64,000 bases of DNA. Origin: Closterium sp. Naga37s-1 (Eukaryota > Streptophyta > Zygnematophyceae > Desmidiales > Closteriaceae). The position numbers and the translations under genes were made by a program. The notes below the pieces were generated by a model. The model had not been told where the DNA came from, did no database searches, and worked only from the letters and a program-made list of their open reading frames with translations. The stretch is taken from the NCBI GenBank assembly GCA_947471745.1, contig CANJKZ010001154.1, positions 491,001 through 555,000 of the forward strand, written 5' to 3'. How positions within the stretch are numbered: the stretch's first letter is position 1; each line of letters begins with the position of its first letter. This document shows, piece by piece, positions 12,061-34,400 of the stretch.

Positions 12061-13848
12061 TTGTTGCTGTCAGTGCTGCACGGCCCTCTCGTGCCTTGCC
12101 TGCTTTCGTCCCCCGTCTCGTTTTGCCTCCCCCTCTTGCTCCTCTTTTTGCTGCTGCTTCTCTCAATTCGCCACTTCCCCCCGAATCCACCTCCTCTTCC
12201 TCCTGCTGCTTTCCTTCCTCCTCCTCCTCCGCCTCCTCCTCCTCCGCCTCCTCCTCATCCTCCTTCTCCTCCTCCTCCCCATACTCTTCCTCCTCCTCGT
12301 CTTCCTCCTCTGCCATTCTCCTCCTGCTCACACCGCCAGTGCTACCCACGCCTAGCCGCTCTCTCTGCTCACCACAACTGCCTGAAGACCCACTCCGCAC
12401 AGACCCTTGAACAGGCCGTAAGGCCCTCTCACCACCCGCTTTATATCCTCCCTTCACCCCCTGCTTCACCCCTTCGTTGTCCTCCTGACGAGCCTCGTTA
12501 GTTACCCTTCTTTGCCCTTTATCAACCCCCGCATGAGCTGCTTTCGCAGCTTTGTGCACATGAGCCAATGCAGGGACTCGAACTATGCTATTCCCGCCAC
12601 CGCAACTCCCAGCCTCTGACTTGTCCGCACCCGCGCCACCACCGCCCACGCCACCAGCGCCAGCGCCACCAGCGTTTCTTGCCAGCACTGCGCCTGACTG
12701 GCGCCATGCTGGGAACAACGGAGGAGAGTGCACAGCAGCACAGGCAACAGCAACAGCAGCAGGCGCAGCATCAGCAACCCCTCTTTCCGTCACGCCCCCC
12801 TCCTCCCATTGCTCCTCTCCTCCCCTCTCGTCTTCCTCCTCCTCTTCCTCCCCCTCCTCCTTCTCGCTCTTCCACTCATCATCCTCCCCCTCACCTCCTC
12901 CTTCTGACTCATCCTCCTCCTCCCTCCCTCGTTGCCCATGCACCCCTCTCCTCTCTCTCCAACCGTCCCCCTCAGCCCCCACTGCCTCTCCTCTTGTTTC
13001 CGTCTCCCCACCTTCACCGGCTGCTGCTGCTGCTGCAGCTGTCGCTCCTCCAATCTCCGCTGCCGCTTCCGGTGCCGCTGTTGTTGCAGTTGCTGAAAAC
13101 CTGGCCGCAGCAGCAGGTGCAGCCACATCTCCTCCTCCTCTTCCTCCTCCTCGTGCTGCTGCGGCTGCTGCTGCGGCTGCTGCTGCTGTTTCGTCAGGAC
13201 CAGCAGGTGCGTCCTGCCTTGAACCACCGGCTGTGCCGTGCTGCCCTGAGGGGGGTTGCAGGCTTTGAGGCAGACTGGCATGCAGAGGCGGGAGTAACGG
13301 TGGGAACTGGTTTTTACATACATTGCTGGTGCCTGGTAACAGGAACTGACCGCGCAGTAACAACTGCGGCAACACCTGAGGCAACACCTGAGGCGGCACC
13401 AGGGGGAACATGTGCGGCAGCATCCACCCCTGACTGCCGCTGCCTGTGCTCATGCCTGCTGCAAGAGCGCCAGCAGCAGCAGCACCGTTGGTCGCAGCAG
13501 CACCGGAAGCCAGAACAGCATTCCTTCCGTACAAACCCAACAGCCCTGTTTGTCCCACCAAGCCCTTGGCAGCACAGGCTTGCATCTCAGCAGTCAGCGG
13601 AGCACAGGGAACGCCTAGCGCCACTGCGCCAGGCACACAGGCCATGCCCGCAAACACTTCCGCTCTCAACCCGGCAAAGGCGTCAGGAGCAGCAGTGAGC
13701 GGTGCTGCAGGGTGCGGAGGCGTGGGGGAGCAGACGGACTGGTTTTTCGTCAGTGCAGCAAACGGAAGGTGCATGTTGGCTGCTGCAGCGCTGGCGCCAC
13801 CTGCAGTAGCGGCCGCAGCACCTGCAGCAGTGGCGGCGGCAGCAGAAG

Positions 13849-13917
<69 letters not shown>

Positions 13918-16084
13918 TAGCAGCAGTAGCAGCAGTAGCAGTAGCAGCAGCTGGAAACCTTGTGTTGGTAAAAACGCTGACTGGAGCAGCAGCGGGGGAT
14001 GGGAAACAGGGGACCGCAGCATTGGAGTCTGAAAGGGAGCAGTCAGCAAACGACGACGCATAGCCCGCAATCGATGCACTCCCTGCCAAGCCCAAGCGAG
14101 CGGATAGAGCCCTTGCTGACGCTGATCCCAACGCGGCTGCTGCAGCGGCAGAGACAGCTGCTGCAGCTGCTTTCTCCCGCTGCTGCTGCTGCAGGAAGAG
14201 GCGTGACTGCTCTGCTCGGTCCTTTTTAGATGGTCGCCCTCTCTTGCGCTTCAGCGGCGTCAGCATCGCTCCGCAACCCCCTGCTGCTGATGCGGCCCCG
14301 CCTGCCCACTCCATCCCTCGCCCATCCGACACAGCGGTTGCTAGAGTTGCTGCTGCTTCAGCTGTGGACGGATCTGCTGTGGCTGTCGCTGATTTTGTCG
14401 CTCCACGCGACATTGCTAGGATCACAGAGGATGGCACAGGCACACCGAGAACCACAGGAGCGGGTAACGGCAACGGCACCACCCGTGGCGCCGCTCCTGC
14501 TCGTGTCGCTCCTGCTGTGGCGGGGATAAGGTTGGCTGCTGCTGCACCTACAGCTGCCGCTGCCCCAGTTGTAGCGGCATCAGCAGCAGTGGCGCCACTC
14601 GCAGTGGTGGCAGCGGAGGGACGGGAAATCCCAGCCGCAGGTAGCATTTGCTGCAAGGAATGGGCGTTTTTACCAGTGGTGGTGAGCAGACGAGAAGCTT
14701 TCACAGGAGAGTGTGCGGCGACGAAGGGTGCGGAGAGGATGGGCCAGCGGGAAGCGAAGGAGGAGGAGGGGAAGGGAGACGCAGCAGCAGGGAATGCCCC
14801 AGGTGCTATCATCCGCACTGCCGCGGCCCCAGAAGCTGCTGCGCTGCCAGTACCAGGTGCAGCAGTGACGGCGGCGGCGGCGACGGCGGCGGCCGCGGCG
14901 GCTGAGTCTCCACCAGCACGCTCTTGACCGGCGACATCAGGAGCGCCGCCGCGATCACCGCCGCGATCACCGCCGCGATCACCGCCGCGATCACCGCCGC
15001 AGTCATCGGACGGACGGTGGCGCTTCTTGGGTGGCTCATCCAGATCCGGATCTGAACCCGCCGACGTGCGCGCTGCGCCAGGCCGGCTTGCTAGTGATCC
15101 TGACAACCGGTGGAGCTGCCGGCGGTTCTGATCGCAAGAGGTACTGCTGCTCTTATTGGCCGTGGTGGTGGTGGTGGTGGTGGTGGTGGTGGTGGTGGTG
15201 GTGGTGGTGGTGGTGGTGGTGGTATTGGTATTGGTATTGTCCCGCGCGACCTGCGTTCCGTCGTCGCCGGGGGAGCACGCAGGGGAGCGGCGGGAGGGGT
15301 TGGCCGTGGGATGCGGCGTGGAAGCATTGACGGCTGCCGCGTCGCTGTCGCCGCGTCGAGAGCCGGCGTCACCGCCGTGACGGACGGCGTATCCACGATG
15401 GCCGGGCCGTTCCTGAGGCCGTTCCTGTCGCCGTCGCGGCTCCGAGTCGGTGCGCCGGGTTCTCCCAACAGCGCCGCACCGGGCATCGCGAGTTATTTTT
15501 TCGCGTTCCGCGGAAACCAATGTACTTTCAGGCGCTTCGAATCTGTCGAGTGGTACCGCCACCATTCGACTACGGCGATCTGAATTCCCCGGCGGTGTCG
15601 TCGCAGCCTCTTCGTTCTCGCCGGATCTATCGCCCGCCATTGCAACCCGACGTACCGCCGTTGTCGCCGTCGTCGCACGTGCGACATTGCCGGCGGAACC
15701 GCAAGAAGCAGGATCCGTCGCAGCCGCAGTGGTAACATCAATCACAGGGACGCTTCGCGGGGTACTGCGAGAGCCGCCGTTGCCGCTTCGAGTACTAGAA
15801 GAGCCGCTCAAACGGGCTAATGTTAAAGGGGACAGAACATCGACAGGACTGTCAGCCGCGACATCGTTCTGATTCTCTTGAGACACTATCATCATGCGAG
15901 CCGCGCGGTGCTCTCCTGACGCAGCGCGCGAGCCGGATTCTCTTAATGTCTGAGCACGATACTCCAGCTGCTGTCGTTGCTGCATCTGACGCTCTTTCGC
16001 ATCCCGGCAATGCTGCTGCGGCTGCGGCTGCGGCTGCTGGCGCTGCCGTATAGTAGTACTACGTTCGGGCTGCTGCTCCGTCAT
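8476..16084 (-). CDS. Giant low-complexity AT-hook nuclear protein
   Basis: The minus strand starts at MTEQQPERSTTIRQ (16084) and is open without an intron for more than 2,000 codons to about 9905. An overlapping minus-strand frame then continues to a stop at 8476. I read these as one gene of about 2,530 codons. The only recognisable motif is an AT-hook, LKRKRGRPSKKDR, near residue 612, which binds the minor groove of AT-rich DNA. A basic KKRHRP stretch near residue 345 could be a nuclear signal. The rest is Ala, Gln, Thr and Pro tracts, acidic blocks and GGDR repeats. The last residues, VDLTLKL, contain an LxLxL pattern like an EAR repression motif. The frame change lies in the purine-rich Glu-coding run next to a 9-base C homopolymer at 9969-9977. 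There is no pyrimidine tract for an acceptor, so an assembly indel or length polymorphism is likelier than an intron. A role as a chromatin-associated regulator is inference. Confidence 0.6.
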
Positions 16085-17005
16085 CTTTAATGCTCGTGTT
16101 CAACTGCCCTTGACTCACGGTCCGACCTTGCTTCTTTTCGCTACGCGAAGATAACTCGTCTTGGTGAATACTAATCAGAATTCGCCGTGCGTTTTGCTGT
16201 TACCACCAGAGATTCTTTGGGAAAGGGAAAGGAAATGGGTTGTGGGATGCGAACTTGTTCTCAAAGCCGCTTTCCTAGCAGCTAATCTCAAGGTCGGAAC
16301 CAATCGGTCATAAACATTGAGGTGGCTTGGTGGTTTCATTTGGCGTGTCTGGGCTGGGTACAGTACAATGTTCTTCCAACAAGCTTCCAACGATTGCTCG
16401 TTGTGCCACTATCACCCTATGGCGACTGGAGTTTTTTAGAAGACGAACCAAGGAGCAGATATTTGGTTCCTGAATCCTGATTCACGTGAAGCCTGAGTCC
16501 CATGACACCTGGGTTCTCCCATTCGATTCTTGTTCCCTTTGTTGCCTCTATGCCTCTAGAAATCTCGTCCGTGCTCTCATTTTTTTGTAGCTGTTGTTGC
16601 TCCTCCAAGCTGAGCCATCTTACGGCGGGCGTACATACGTATACATGGGCAGACAGGTGGGACCCCACCGCCTTTCGTGCGTGGGAGACCACAACGCAGA
16701 TACTCATCACCACCCGCTTCCTGTTAGCATATCCGCGTTGCACAGCATCATTTCCTGCTCGCACGTGAGCTCGAGCTTCAACTAGACGAAACAAAACAGA
16801 GTGGATGGAGGAGACAACTAATTTCGGAGGGAAAGTGTTCACACACGACCGATGCAGATGAACGAGAAAATATAACGGGTATTGTTTTCTTTACTGGAAT
16901 AAAAGGGGCAGATATTCTAGGTGCACACCGGGTGCTTTTGGGGTTGGTGGTGGCGGGTCTTTTTGGATGGATGTGTGACGTAAGGTGAGGACCCCCAGCT
17001 GGACC
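16085..17005. other. Upstream region of the AT-hook gene
   Basis: This is presumably the 5' UTR and promoter of the minus-strand AT-hook gene. A 141-codon minus-strand frame at 16417-16842 has no recognisable motif and I do not call it. No clear core promoter element could be assigned. Confidence 0.4.
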
Positions 17006-17008
17006 TAA

Positions 17009-17545
17009 GGACGTGTCACGGTTTGCTTCTGATCGCCCCGATCAGAGCCTTTCAATCACTTCCAGGAAGCTAGTGCAACGATTTCGGGCAATCGGGGGCA
17101 ATCACCTGATCGCGATCAGTTGATCGCCCCAAGTCGATCAACCGCCTAAAACAGCCGATTCAAACACAACCCCACACAATCACCGACAATCAGTTGATTG
17201 CATTGGGTTGGGGTACCTAGCGACGCCAGCGAACAGTTACAGAGTTGTAGAGGGCTTCGTGAAGCCCTCGCACAACCAATACCCTGGCAAGAACTTTCTG
17301 GACGCCTCTTGATGCGAGATTACAGGGCAACATTGAACTTCGCTAGTTCCAGGCTGAGGTCTTCGCCCTCGCCAAAGTGGGCACGAAGTTGGAAGGAAAG
17401 GGTGACACGCATGCCAGGCAAACACCTGGAATACTCGACGAATTTCTTGTCTGATCGGGCGGCGCGAGCACTGTAAGCAGGGGCGCCCCGACCTGATCAG
17501 CCCCGACCAGATCACAGCCGATCAGAGGCAAACCGTGACACGTCC
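17009..17545. mobile_element. 537-bp MITE with long TIRs and TAA target duplication
   Basis: The left terminus GGACGTGTCACGGTTTGC at 17009 matches the reverse complement of the right terminus ending CCGTGACACGTCC at 17545, and pairing extends into CTTCTGATCG against CGATCAGAGG. Flanking triplets are TAA on both sides (17006-17008 and 17546-17548). The interior is rich in GATCGCCCCGATCAG-like palindromes and codes for nothing recognisable. It belongs to the same PIF/Harbinger-type class as the other three elements in this window but has a different internal sequence. Confidence 0.85.
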
Positions 17546-17548
17546 TAA

Positions 17549-19362
17549 ACATAGCCCCATACCCGTGGTACCCTACACGTTTTTTCAGCTTACATGTGTG
17601 ATGTCTCGGCATCACGCCCTGTGAGACTCCCTACACGTTTTTCCAGCTTGATCGATCAGGCACCCAGAAGCTAGGGGCTATCAACATGTTTTTGTTGCGA
17701 CTCTGATTGTGTCCCTTGCTCGTATAGCATTTTAAGACAATACCTTCTTGATTATTAGAATCGTACGAAACAATCTTCGTTTTAAGTGAAACTAATAAAA
17801 GTTGCCCTTGGGTGTGAAAACAACGAAAACAACGTTTTGTACAACAGTGCCTACAGAAATGGTCAGGGTTCTCAAGGGTCAACCTTCTCAACTGCGTGCG
17901 CCCCGCCAACCAGCACACAGACGACATGTGGGAAAAATCATTAAACGTTGCCGCCTGCCTGCCCCGTCGCTCGCTGGATGGTTCTGTTTCGGTCAGAATG
18001 CTCTACTGTAGACAATGGCTGGCAAAGACGCAGCAGGAGATGGTGGGTGCAATGTCTGCACTGAAGCCGATGTCTTTTTATTCCTTTAGACATGCCCAGA
18101 ATCATCCGAGGTACATAGCACACCTAGGATTCCAGGAGCGTCGGTGCTCGATTGCTCTGGGCATGTCGATTTCTGTTCAGGATCAGTGGTGAACGAATAT
18201 TTTGCCCTACATAAAATATATTACTGTAGAGCTTCCCACACCACACCAGCAGTTTTTGTGCCCTTCCAGCAACATTCGACAGTATGATGTCGCCGTACTT
18301 CTAGAAGAAGCCGCTTTGCAAGAAATGACAAGGTCTCACATCAGTTTTCTGAATCAAGGCACCGCTCTCAAATCTGATTCTACAAAGCATGAACACGGTC
18401 CACGTTGAACGTTTCCACGTGACGAGATGCTCCCGTCACGTTGCTCACGTGAATTTCACGCCGCCACGTCCAGTTGAACTCACGGACCGCGTTATATTTG
18501 CCGAAATTCTCGAGGCTTGAGACCAAGGCTCCTCCTCGGCCGCTTGCTGTAAAAGATTTGAAGGTGGTGGTTGCAAGGGGGACAGATGCGCGAAATGCTT
18601 CCACGAATCAATTTCTGTTTTTGACAGGCATGCAGTGCCTACATTTCCTATACTCGACTTAGCTTCATTCACGGAAGAGCACTGATTCTATTTGTTCGCA
18701 ATGAAACTCTAAGCACATCGAGTGCCTATACATAAATACGAACGAGTCTTGTTGTTTGCTGTTCCAACTGCATAATGCAAATAGACCATGTCCTTACCAA
18801 TAACTGGAGTTTACTTACTATATTAGAGAGAAACGATAAGATGATAGTTTATAGATGCCCCTAGTCTTCTCTAGTTGATGGATGGAAACATACCATGTGA
18901 TTTATCTCTGCCATCCAACAACACGTACTCGACCCCATAATTTCATCTAACAAGTGCCGATGCAAGCAAAAAACACTTGCTTGCTGTTCCAATCAAAGCC
19001 ACGAAGACATTTTTGCAATTTGTGTCACCAGCGATGCTGCTGTGCCAATCCACATCAGCAACCATCTGGAGGCTCTGCATTACAGCGTTTTCTGGTAGCG
19101 AAACTTATCGTATCGAGCTTTGATATACCTAACCTCGAGCTGCTGATAGAGCCTCCGATCAGTAGCCTTCAAAAGCCTCAGGTGGCATAAGCGCACTCGT
19201 CACTTTGCCAAAATCAGACATCAGGCCTGAGACAACGAAAGGGAAGGCCAATTGAACACACATGGGAAAAAAGAGAGGGGAAAACCGAGGGAACGAGAGG
19301 AATTCATCCAAGCAGGTACTCACAGCACAGGACTACTAGAAACAACGCGCAAGATTAAAAAA
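17549..19362. other. Intergenic DNA between MITE and importin 3' end
   Basis: No supported gene. It contains two CTACACGTTTTT(T/C)CAGCTT copies (about 17571 and 17632), a perfect 12-bp inverted repeat (18089-18100 against 18156-18167, GACATGCCCAGA) and AT-richer sequence around 18700-19000. The right-hand part should include the importin 3' UTR. Confidence 0.45.
18089..18167. repeat. Perfect 12-bp inverted repeat with 55-nt loop
   Basis: GACATGCCCAGA at 18089-18100 pairs with TCTGGGCATGTC at 18156-18167. The flanks do not form a target duplication, so this is a possible hairpin rather than a clear MITE. Confidence 0.45.
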
Positions 19363-29683
<10,321 letters not shown>

Positions 29684-31407
29684 GGAAAAGGGGATCGTGG
29701 GTTCGTCCCACTGCTACTGATCTTTGTTAAAAGAAAAAAAAAAAGAAAGAACCCCAGAAATCACTATCAGTGGATTTTTCGCACTGATGGTACGAGACGG
29801 GGAGAAGACAAATGTTCGCGAAAGGTTGGCGTAATGGCGAAGAAACGGCGCCCAACGGAGGAAAATGGACCAACGGCGAGCAGGGAAGGATCGAGGTGTC
29901 AAATGTAAAGGTTAGTAAGCCGATGGCGCGGAAACTTAAAAAAAACTCCCGACCTCAAATTTGCAAATTCTTCGGAATGAGTGCGATTGTCAACGGCTCG
30001 CTGCTACGGTGTACAAACCAGCTATCGAGCAACCGAAAAAATACACGGGCCAACGAGACCGCACCAACAGCTTCGCGACTATTCGCTTACTTACGCCACT
30101 AAAACCTCCAGAGCGTGAAGGACGTTACGGATTTTCGAGCGTAAGTCGATCGGTGCAAGGGTCACGTGACGACAACCAGATTGCGTAATCAAAATGGTCA
30201 TCACAGATTGAACTCGCGGGTCCGTGTGTCAAATCAAATTCTAACCTAACAGGGCTGGTGTGGTGTGGTGTGTGGGATGGGGCACAGAGAGGTCTGTCAA
30301 GAACAAACTTTGGTAGTGGCTTTTGGTTGGGACGGAGCGCAACGTGACGACAGCCGCCATTGAAATGCAGCAGTCCTGTTCTGTGCTGAACTGTTGTGGA
30401 TGCAAGCCCCAAGCCACTTTCGCACAAGTTCGCAGAACCCCAGAAGGTTCGATTCTACACGAGCAGGTTCAGCATGCATGGTTTCTCCGAGGAGGAGCAT
30501 GCGAGATACGAGTGCATGGCGAAAGAAGCATCGGTCGTTACGCAAAGAATAGAGGATGAACTGTACCCAAGACTCCAAAGTCAGCATGCAAACACAGTAG
30601 CGTGGTCCCCACCTACCAAATATCCTGTTCACGATATGAGCTGTTAAAAATGTGCGTGTGAATGAACACATGGAACGAGTGTATTAATGAGCAGTATGAC
30701 TGAATATAATCCTCGATGTTTGAGTTTGCACTTCTGCCTTGTTTGCTCTTGCTTAGCATATTCACTGTAGCTAAGTTAGGTGTCCCTTAGCATCTTGACC
30801 AAAGCGTATAGAGTTACTATCACATGGACTTGTAATGAAGGGACAGGGCACGTTCTGTCGCGGCTCGTCCGTCCACTGATCCTCCGGGCTTTTCCACACT
30901 CGAAAGCTTTTCTTCATGAAAAGCGCCTCTTCGTCTGCCGTTTCATTCCCCATTCGTCGAACGAGCCCCCATTTCGCTGCCCTAGCCAACCACCACACTG
31001 CTTCTCAGCTTTACTTCTGCCCGAACAAATTCATCAAGCCTACACACAAGTGTATCAAACACACGTCCACCCTCCGCCCGCAGAATGCAGCATGGTTGGG
31101 AGCGGCAGGTGAGGAGGCACCTGAAACCTCCCTCCCTCTCCAGTCAGAGGGACCGTCAGTCACCGCTTGCGCTGCCGTTTTCCTGTCAAGTTGACGAGTT
31201 GGGTTGGGTCGTCGTCAAGACACAAACGACCGTGCGTATTCTCGTTGCCATGCCAAGCACAAAGCACAGCAGCGCGCTGATTGTTCAGCCAATGGAGACT
31301 ACACAAACATGGACATAGCATAGCAGTAATAGGTCGATAGTGCAGGTGAGGTACCTGTCTTACCGACCACGTCGATTACGTTTGGTGGCAGCTCAAGGCC
31401 TCATGGT
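29684..31407. other. Divergent intergenic region between importin and NAP-domain genes
   Basis: The importin gene starts leftward at 29683 and the NAP-domain gene starts rightward at 31408, so both promoters must lie here. A CACGTG E-box/G-box core lies within GTCACGTGAC at about 30161-30170. Two GCAG/GTGAGG junctions (about 31109 and 31347) could be 5' UTR donors of the plus-strand gene. No other gene is supported; the small frames lack recognisable motifs. Confidence 0.45.
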
Positions 31408-34400
31408 ATGGCTAGTATGCTATGGGGGAAGAGGAAAGGAAGGCTACAAGACGATGGCGAGGCGTCTAGTAAACCCGCATCAGTTCCCAAGACCACGTCG
31501 AATGATCCTCCGAGAACGGAGACGGAGCTCGAAGCTATCGGCAGCCCCGTCGTAAACGTCGACGTTGACGGTGACGGACAGACCAAACGGAATGGCGCGT
31601 GGGGGAAGCGGCTGGGTAGTCTATTGGGGTCCATACACGCGGGAGAGCAGGGCGGTAAGGAGGGTAAGGCGAGGGATCGGAATAGCGGGAACAGCTCCCC
31701 GCTTTCGCCGCAGAATGAGCGGGAGAAGCGCGCACGAGCAGCGAAGAAGAAGAAGAAGCGCGGAAAAGGGCTGTTCGCGATGCCGACTTGCATATGCATG
31801 CCGGCCACAGGAATTAACACGACGGGAATCACCATGGACGACGATGATTGGCTGGACGATCCCGGCGGCGATCCCGAAAAGCGCAAGCAGCAGCAGCAGG
31901 AGCGGAGAGGACCTGGAAAAGGTGGCCGTTGGTTTCCGTCGGCTGAGGAGGAGGATGCGGAGGAGGTAGGCGGCGCGGATGGTGGTATCGGCGCGGGAAG
32001 CAAACCGAGTCGCCTTTCCGCTGACGCTAACGTTGACGTTCTCGCGGTCGCGGATTGGGGCCGCGCGCCGCCCTCGAGATTGCCGTGGGGCGACTACGGC
32101 GATGACGTGGACCCGTCGCGCGAGTCGTCGTCGGTGCTGAGGGCGGAGCGCGGGAAGGAGACGGGGGGACGGGACGCGCGTGACAGTAACGAGCGGCCGT
32201 CGCCGCCGTCTCCGACGGCTTCAGGTGAGGCTGATGTGAAGTGGGAGGGGGGAGCAACAAAGAACGAGGCGCTGTATTTGTCGGGCGGCAGTGCCAGCCA
32301 TGATGAATGCGTCGCGCGTGAGTTATGCATGCAAGGGGCGAATCATGTTTACGGCTTGATATCTTAGACCTTACATGTGCCTGTCCCTACCTCTCCCTGC
32401 AAAAGCTCAGTCGGCTCTCTCTCCCATTCCCGTCTTCCCTGCCAACTCTTCTCCCCCCTTCCCCCGCGCTCTTCCCGCGCGCTCTCTTCCCCCGCGCTCT
32501 TCCCTTGCGCTCTTTCCGCTCGCGCCCTTCCCCCGTGCCCGTGCGCCCTCCGCTTTATGCAGGCTCCGATGCTAGCACAGGCACCGGCCGCTCGCGCCAG
32601 AAGGGTGCGGCGGGCGCAGCAGCCGCGGCGGCAGCAGCGTGGCGCAAGCGGAGCGGGCGCAGCTCGTTCCGCCTTGGCGGCTCCAGGCGGGGAGAGGGCG
32701 CGGGGGAGAGCGAACGCGAGGGGGAGAAAGAGGGGAAGGCGCAGGCGGAAGGGACGGACGCGGAAGGGGGGAAGAGAAAGATGGGGGGAAGGGCGTCGAA
32801 AAGAGGTGCGGAATCAACTGCGGGGGAAGGGGATGAGACCTCGGAGGGGCAAATGCGCGCGCGCACTCCCCGCACTGCGCGCACTCCCCGGACTCCGCGC
32901 ACTCCGCGCACGCCTCACACACCCAGAACGCCCCGCACCCCCCGTAGCCTTGCGCACGCGCACAGCCACGCGCGTAATGCGCGCACGCCACGCTCCCGCG
33001 GGCCCACCACGCCTGGCGGCAGGCGCAGCAGAAGCAGGGGGAACGCGGAGGGGTGGGGGGAGGGGAACGCGGGATGGAAGAGAGGGGAAGAGGGGGACGA
33101 TGAGGATACGGTGGGGGAGGGTAGGGGGGCGCAGAGACGAGGGGGGGGCAGTAGGTATGGGAGAGGCGGTGCTGGGGTAGGTAGTACTGGTGACGGTGCT
33201 GCTGCTGATGGTAGTGTTGGTTGGGGTGGGGGAGGGAGCAGTGGGGACGAGGAAGGGGAGGAGGGGGTGACAGGGGCTGGTGTGAGGTTGGGGGGGAGAA
33301 GGGGGAGGAGGAGGGGGGGGAGTAGGGGGAGCGGGGGGAGTGATGCGCGGTGGTGGCGGAATATGTCTAGAGATGGGGACAGGGGGAAGGAGAAGGCAGG
33401 CAGGCAGAACGGCGCAATGAGCAAGCGTAGCAGCGGTGCTGCTGCCAGTGGGGGCGGTAGTGGTGCTGGCAGCAGGAGCGAGCATGCAAGAAGCGGCGGT
33501 GACACTGATGCTGATGCAGGCTCTGATGCCACCGCAGCAGCAGCGGCAGACTTTCCCCCAAGCGGCGGCAGCAACAAGAGCACAGAGAGCCGTCAGCAGC
33601 AGCAGCAGCAGCGAAACTCGTTTGCGCTTGGGTTGGACCATAGCCGCTTCCTGAGCCGTGTGTATGGCAGTGAGAGCAGCCGAGGTGATGCAGGGCCGGG
33701 GGGAAGCTACAACTGGCGCACAGAGGATGCGGGGCATGGGGGAACCGGTGGGGGGGGTGGAGAGAGTGGGGAAAATGGAGCGGTGGCGGGGAGTGAAAAG
33801 CGGTTCTGGTGGGAGACGGGTGCGGTTGGGAGAAAGGATGAGGGAGAGGGAGAGGTGTTTGGAGCGAGAGTGGGAGATTTGGGTGTGGGTTTGGGAGGGG
33901 CGTTTGGAGGAGGGAGAGGTGCGCATGCGCAGATTGGGGCAGGGGTGGTTGGGGAGAGTTTGTTTTTGAGGCGGTTGCGGAACAGCTATGGGGGGGAGAA
34001 GGACGTTGATTACTGCAGTACTGTGAGCGAGAGTGAGAGAGGGAGTGGGAAGGAGAGGGCGAGTGTGGTGAAGAGTGGGAGTGAGAGTGGGAGCAACAGG
34101 GATGGGGAAGAGGGGGAGTGGGATGAGAGAGAGGGTGAAGCGGCAGTGGAAAGTGGTGAAGGGAGGGACTGGGGAAGAGGGACGAGCGTGAGAAGAAAGG
34201 GAAGAGGTGGAGTAGGAGAGAGGGATGGAGAGGGGGAAGGGAACGGAGAGGGGGAGGGAGCGGGAGGGGGAGAGGGCGGGGGAAGGGAAGGGGGAAAGGG
34301 CAGGAGGGGAGAGGGCGGAGTGGCAGTAGTTTCTGCGCGCTCGCGGTTCAGAATCAATGTGGATGCGCTGAGGCGCAAGGGCAACGCGAGTGTGGGGGGC

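Noticed and set aside
10868-13698. Several plus-strand frames of 200-370 codons opposite the AT-hook gene
   Set aside because: They mirror trinucleotide-rich Ala/Gln/Glu codons of the minus-strand gene and contain only Ser/Pro/Leu runs.
16417-16842. A 141-codon minus-strand frame upstream of the AT-hook gene
   Set aside because: No recognisable motif and no splice or expression support; could be 5' UTR sequence.
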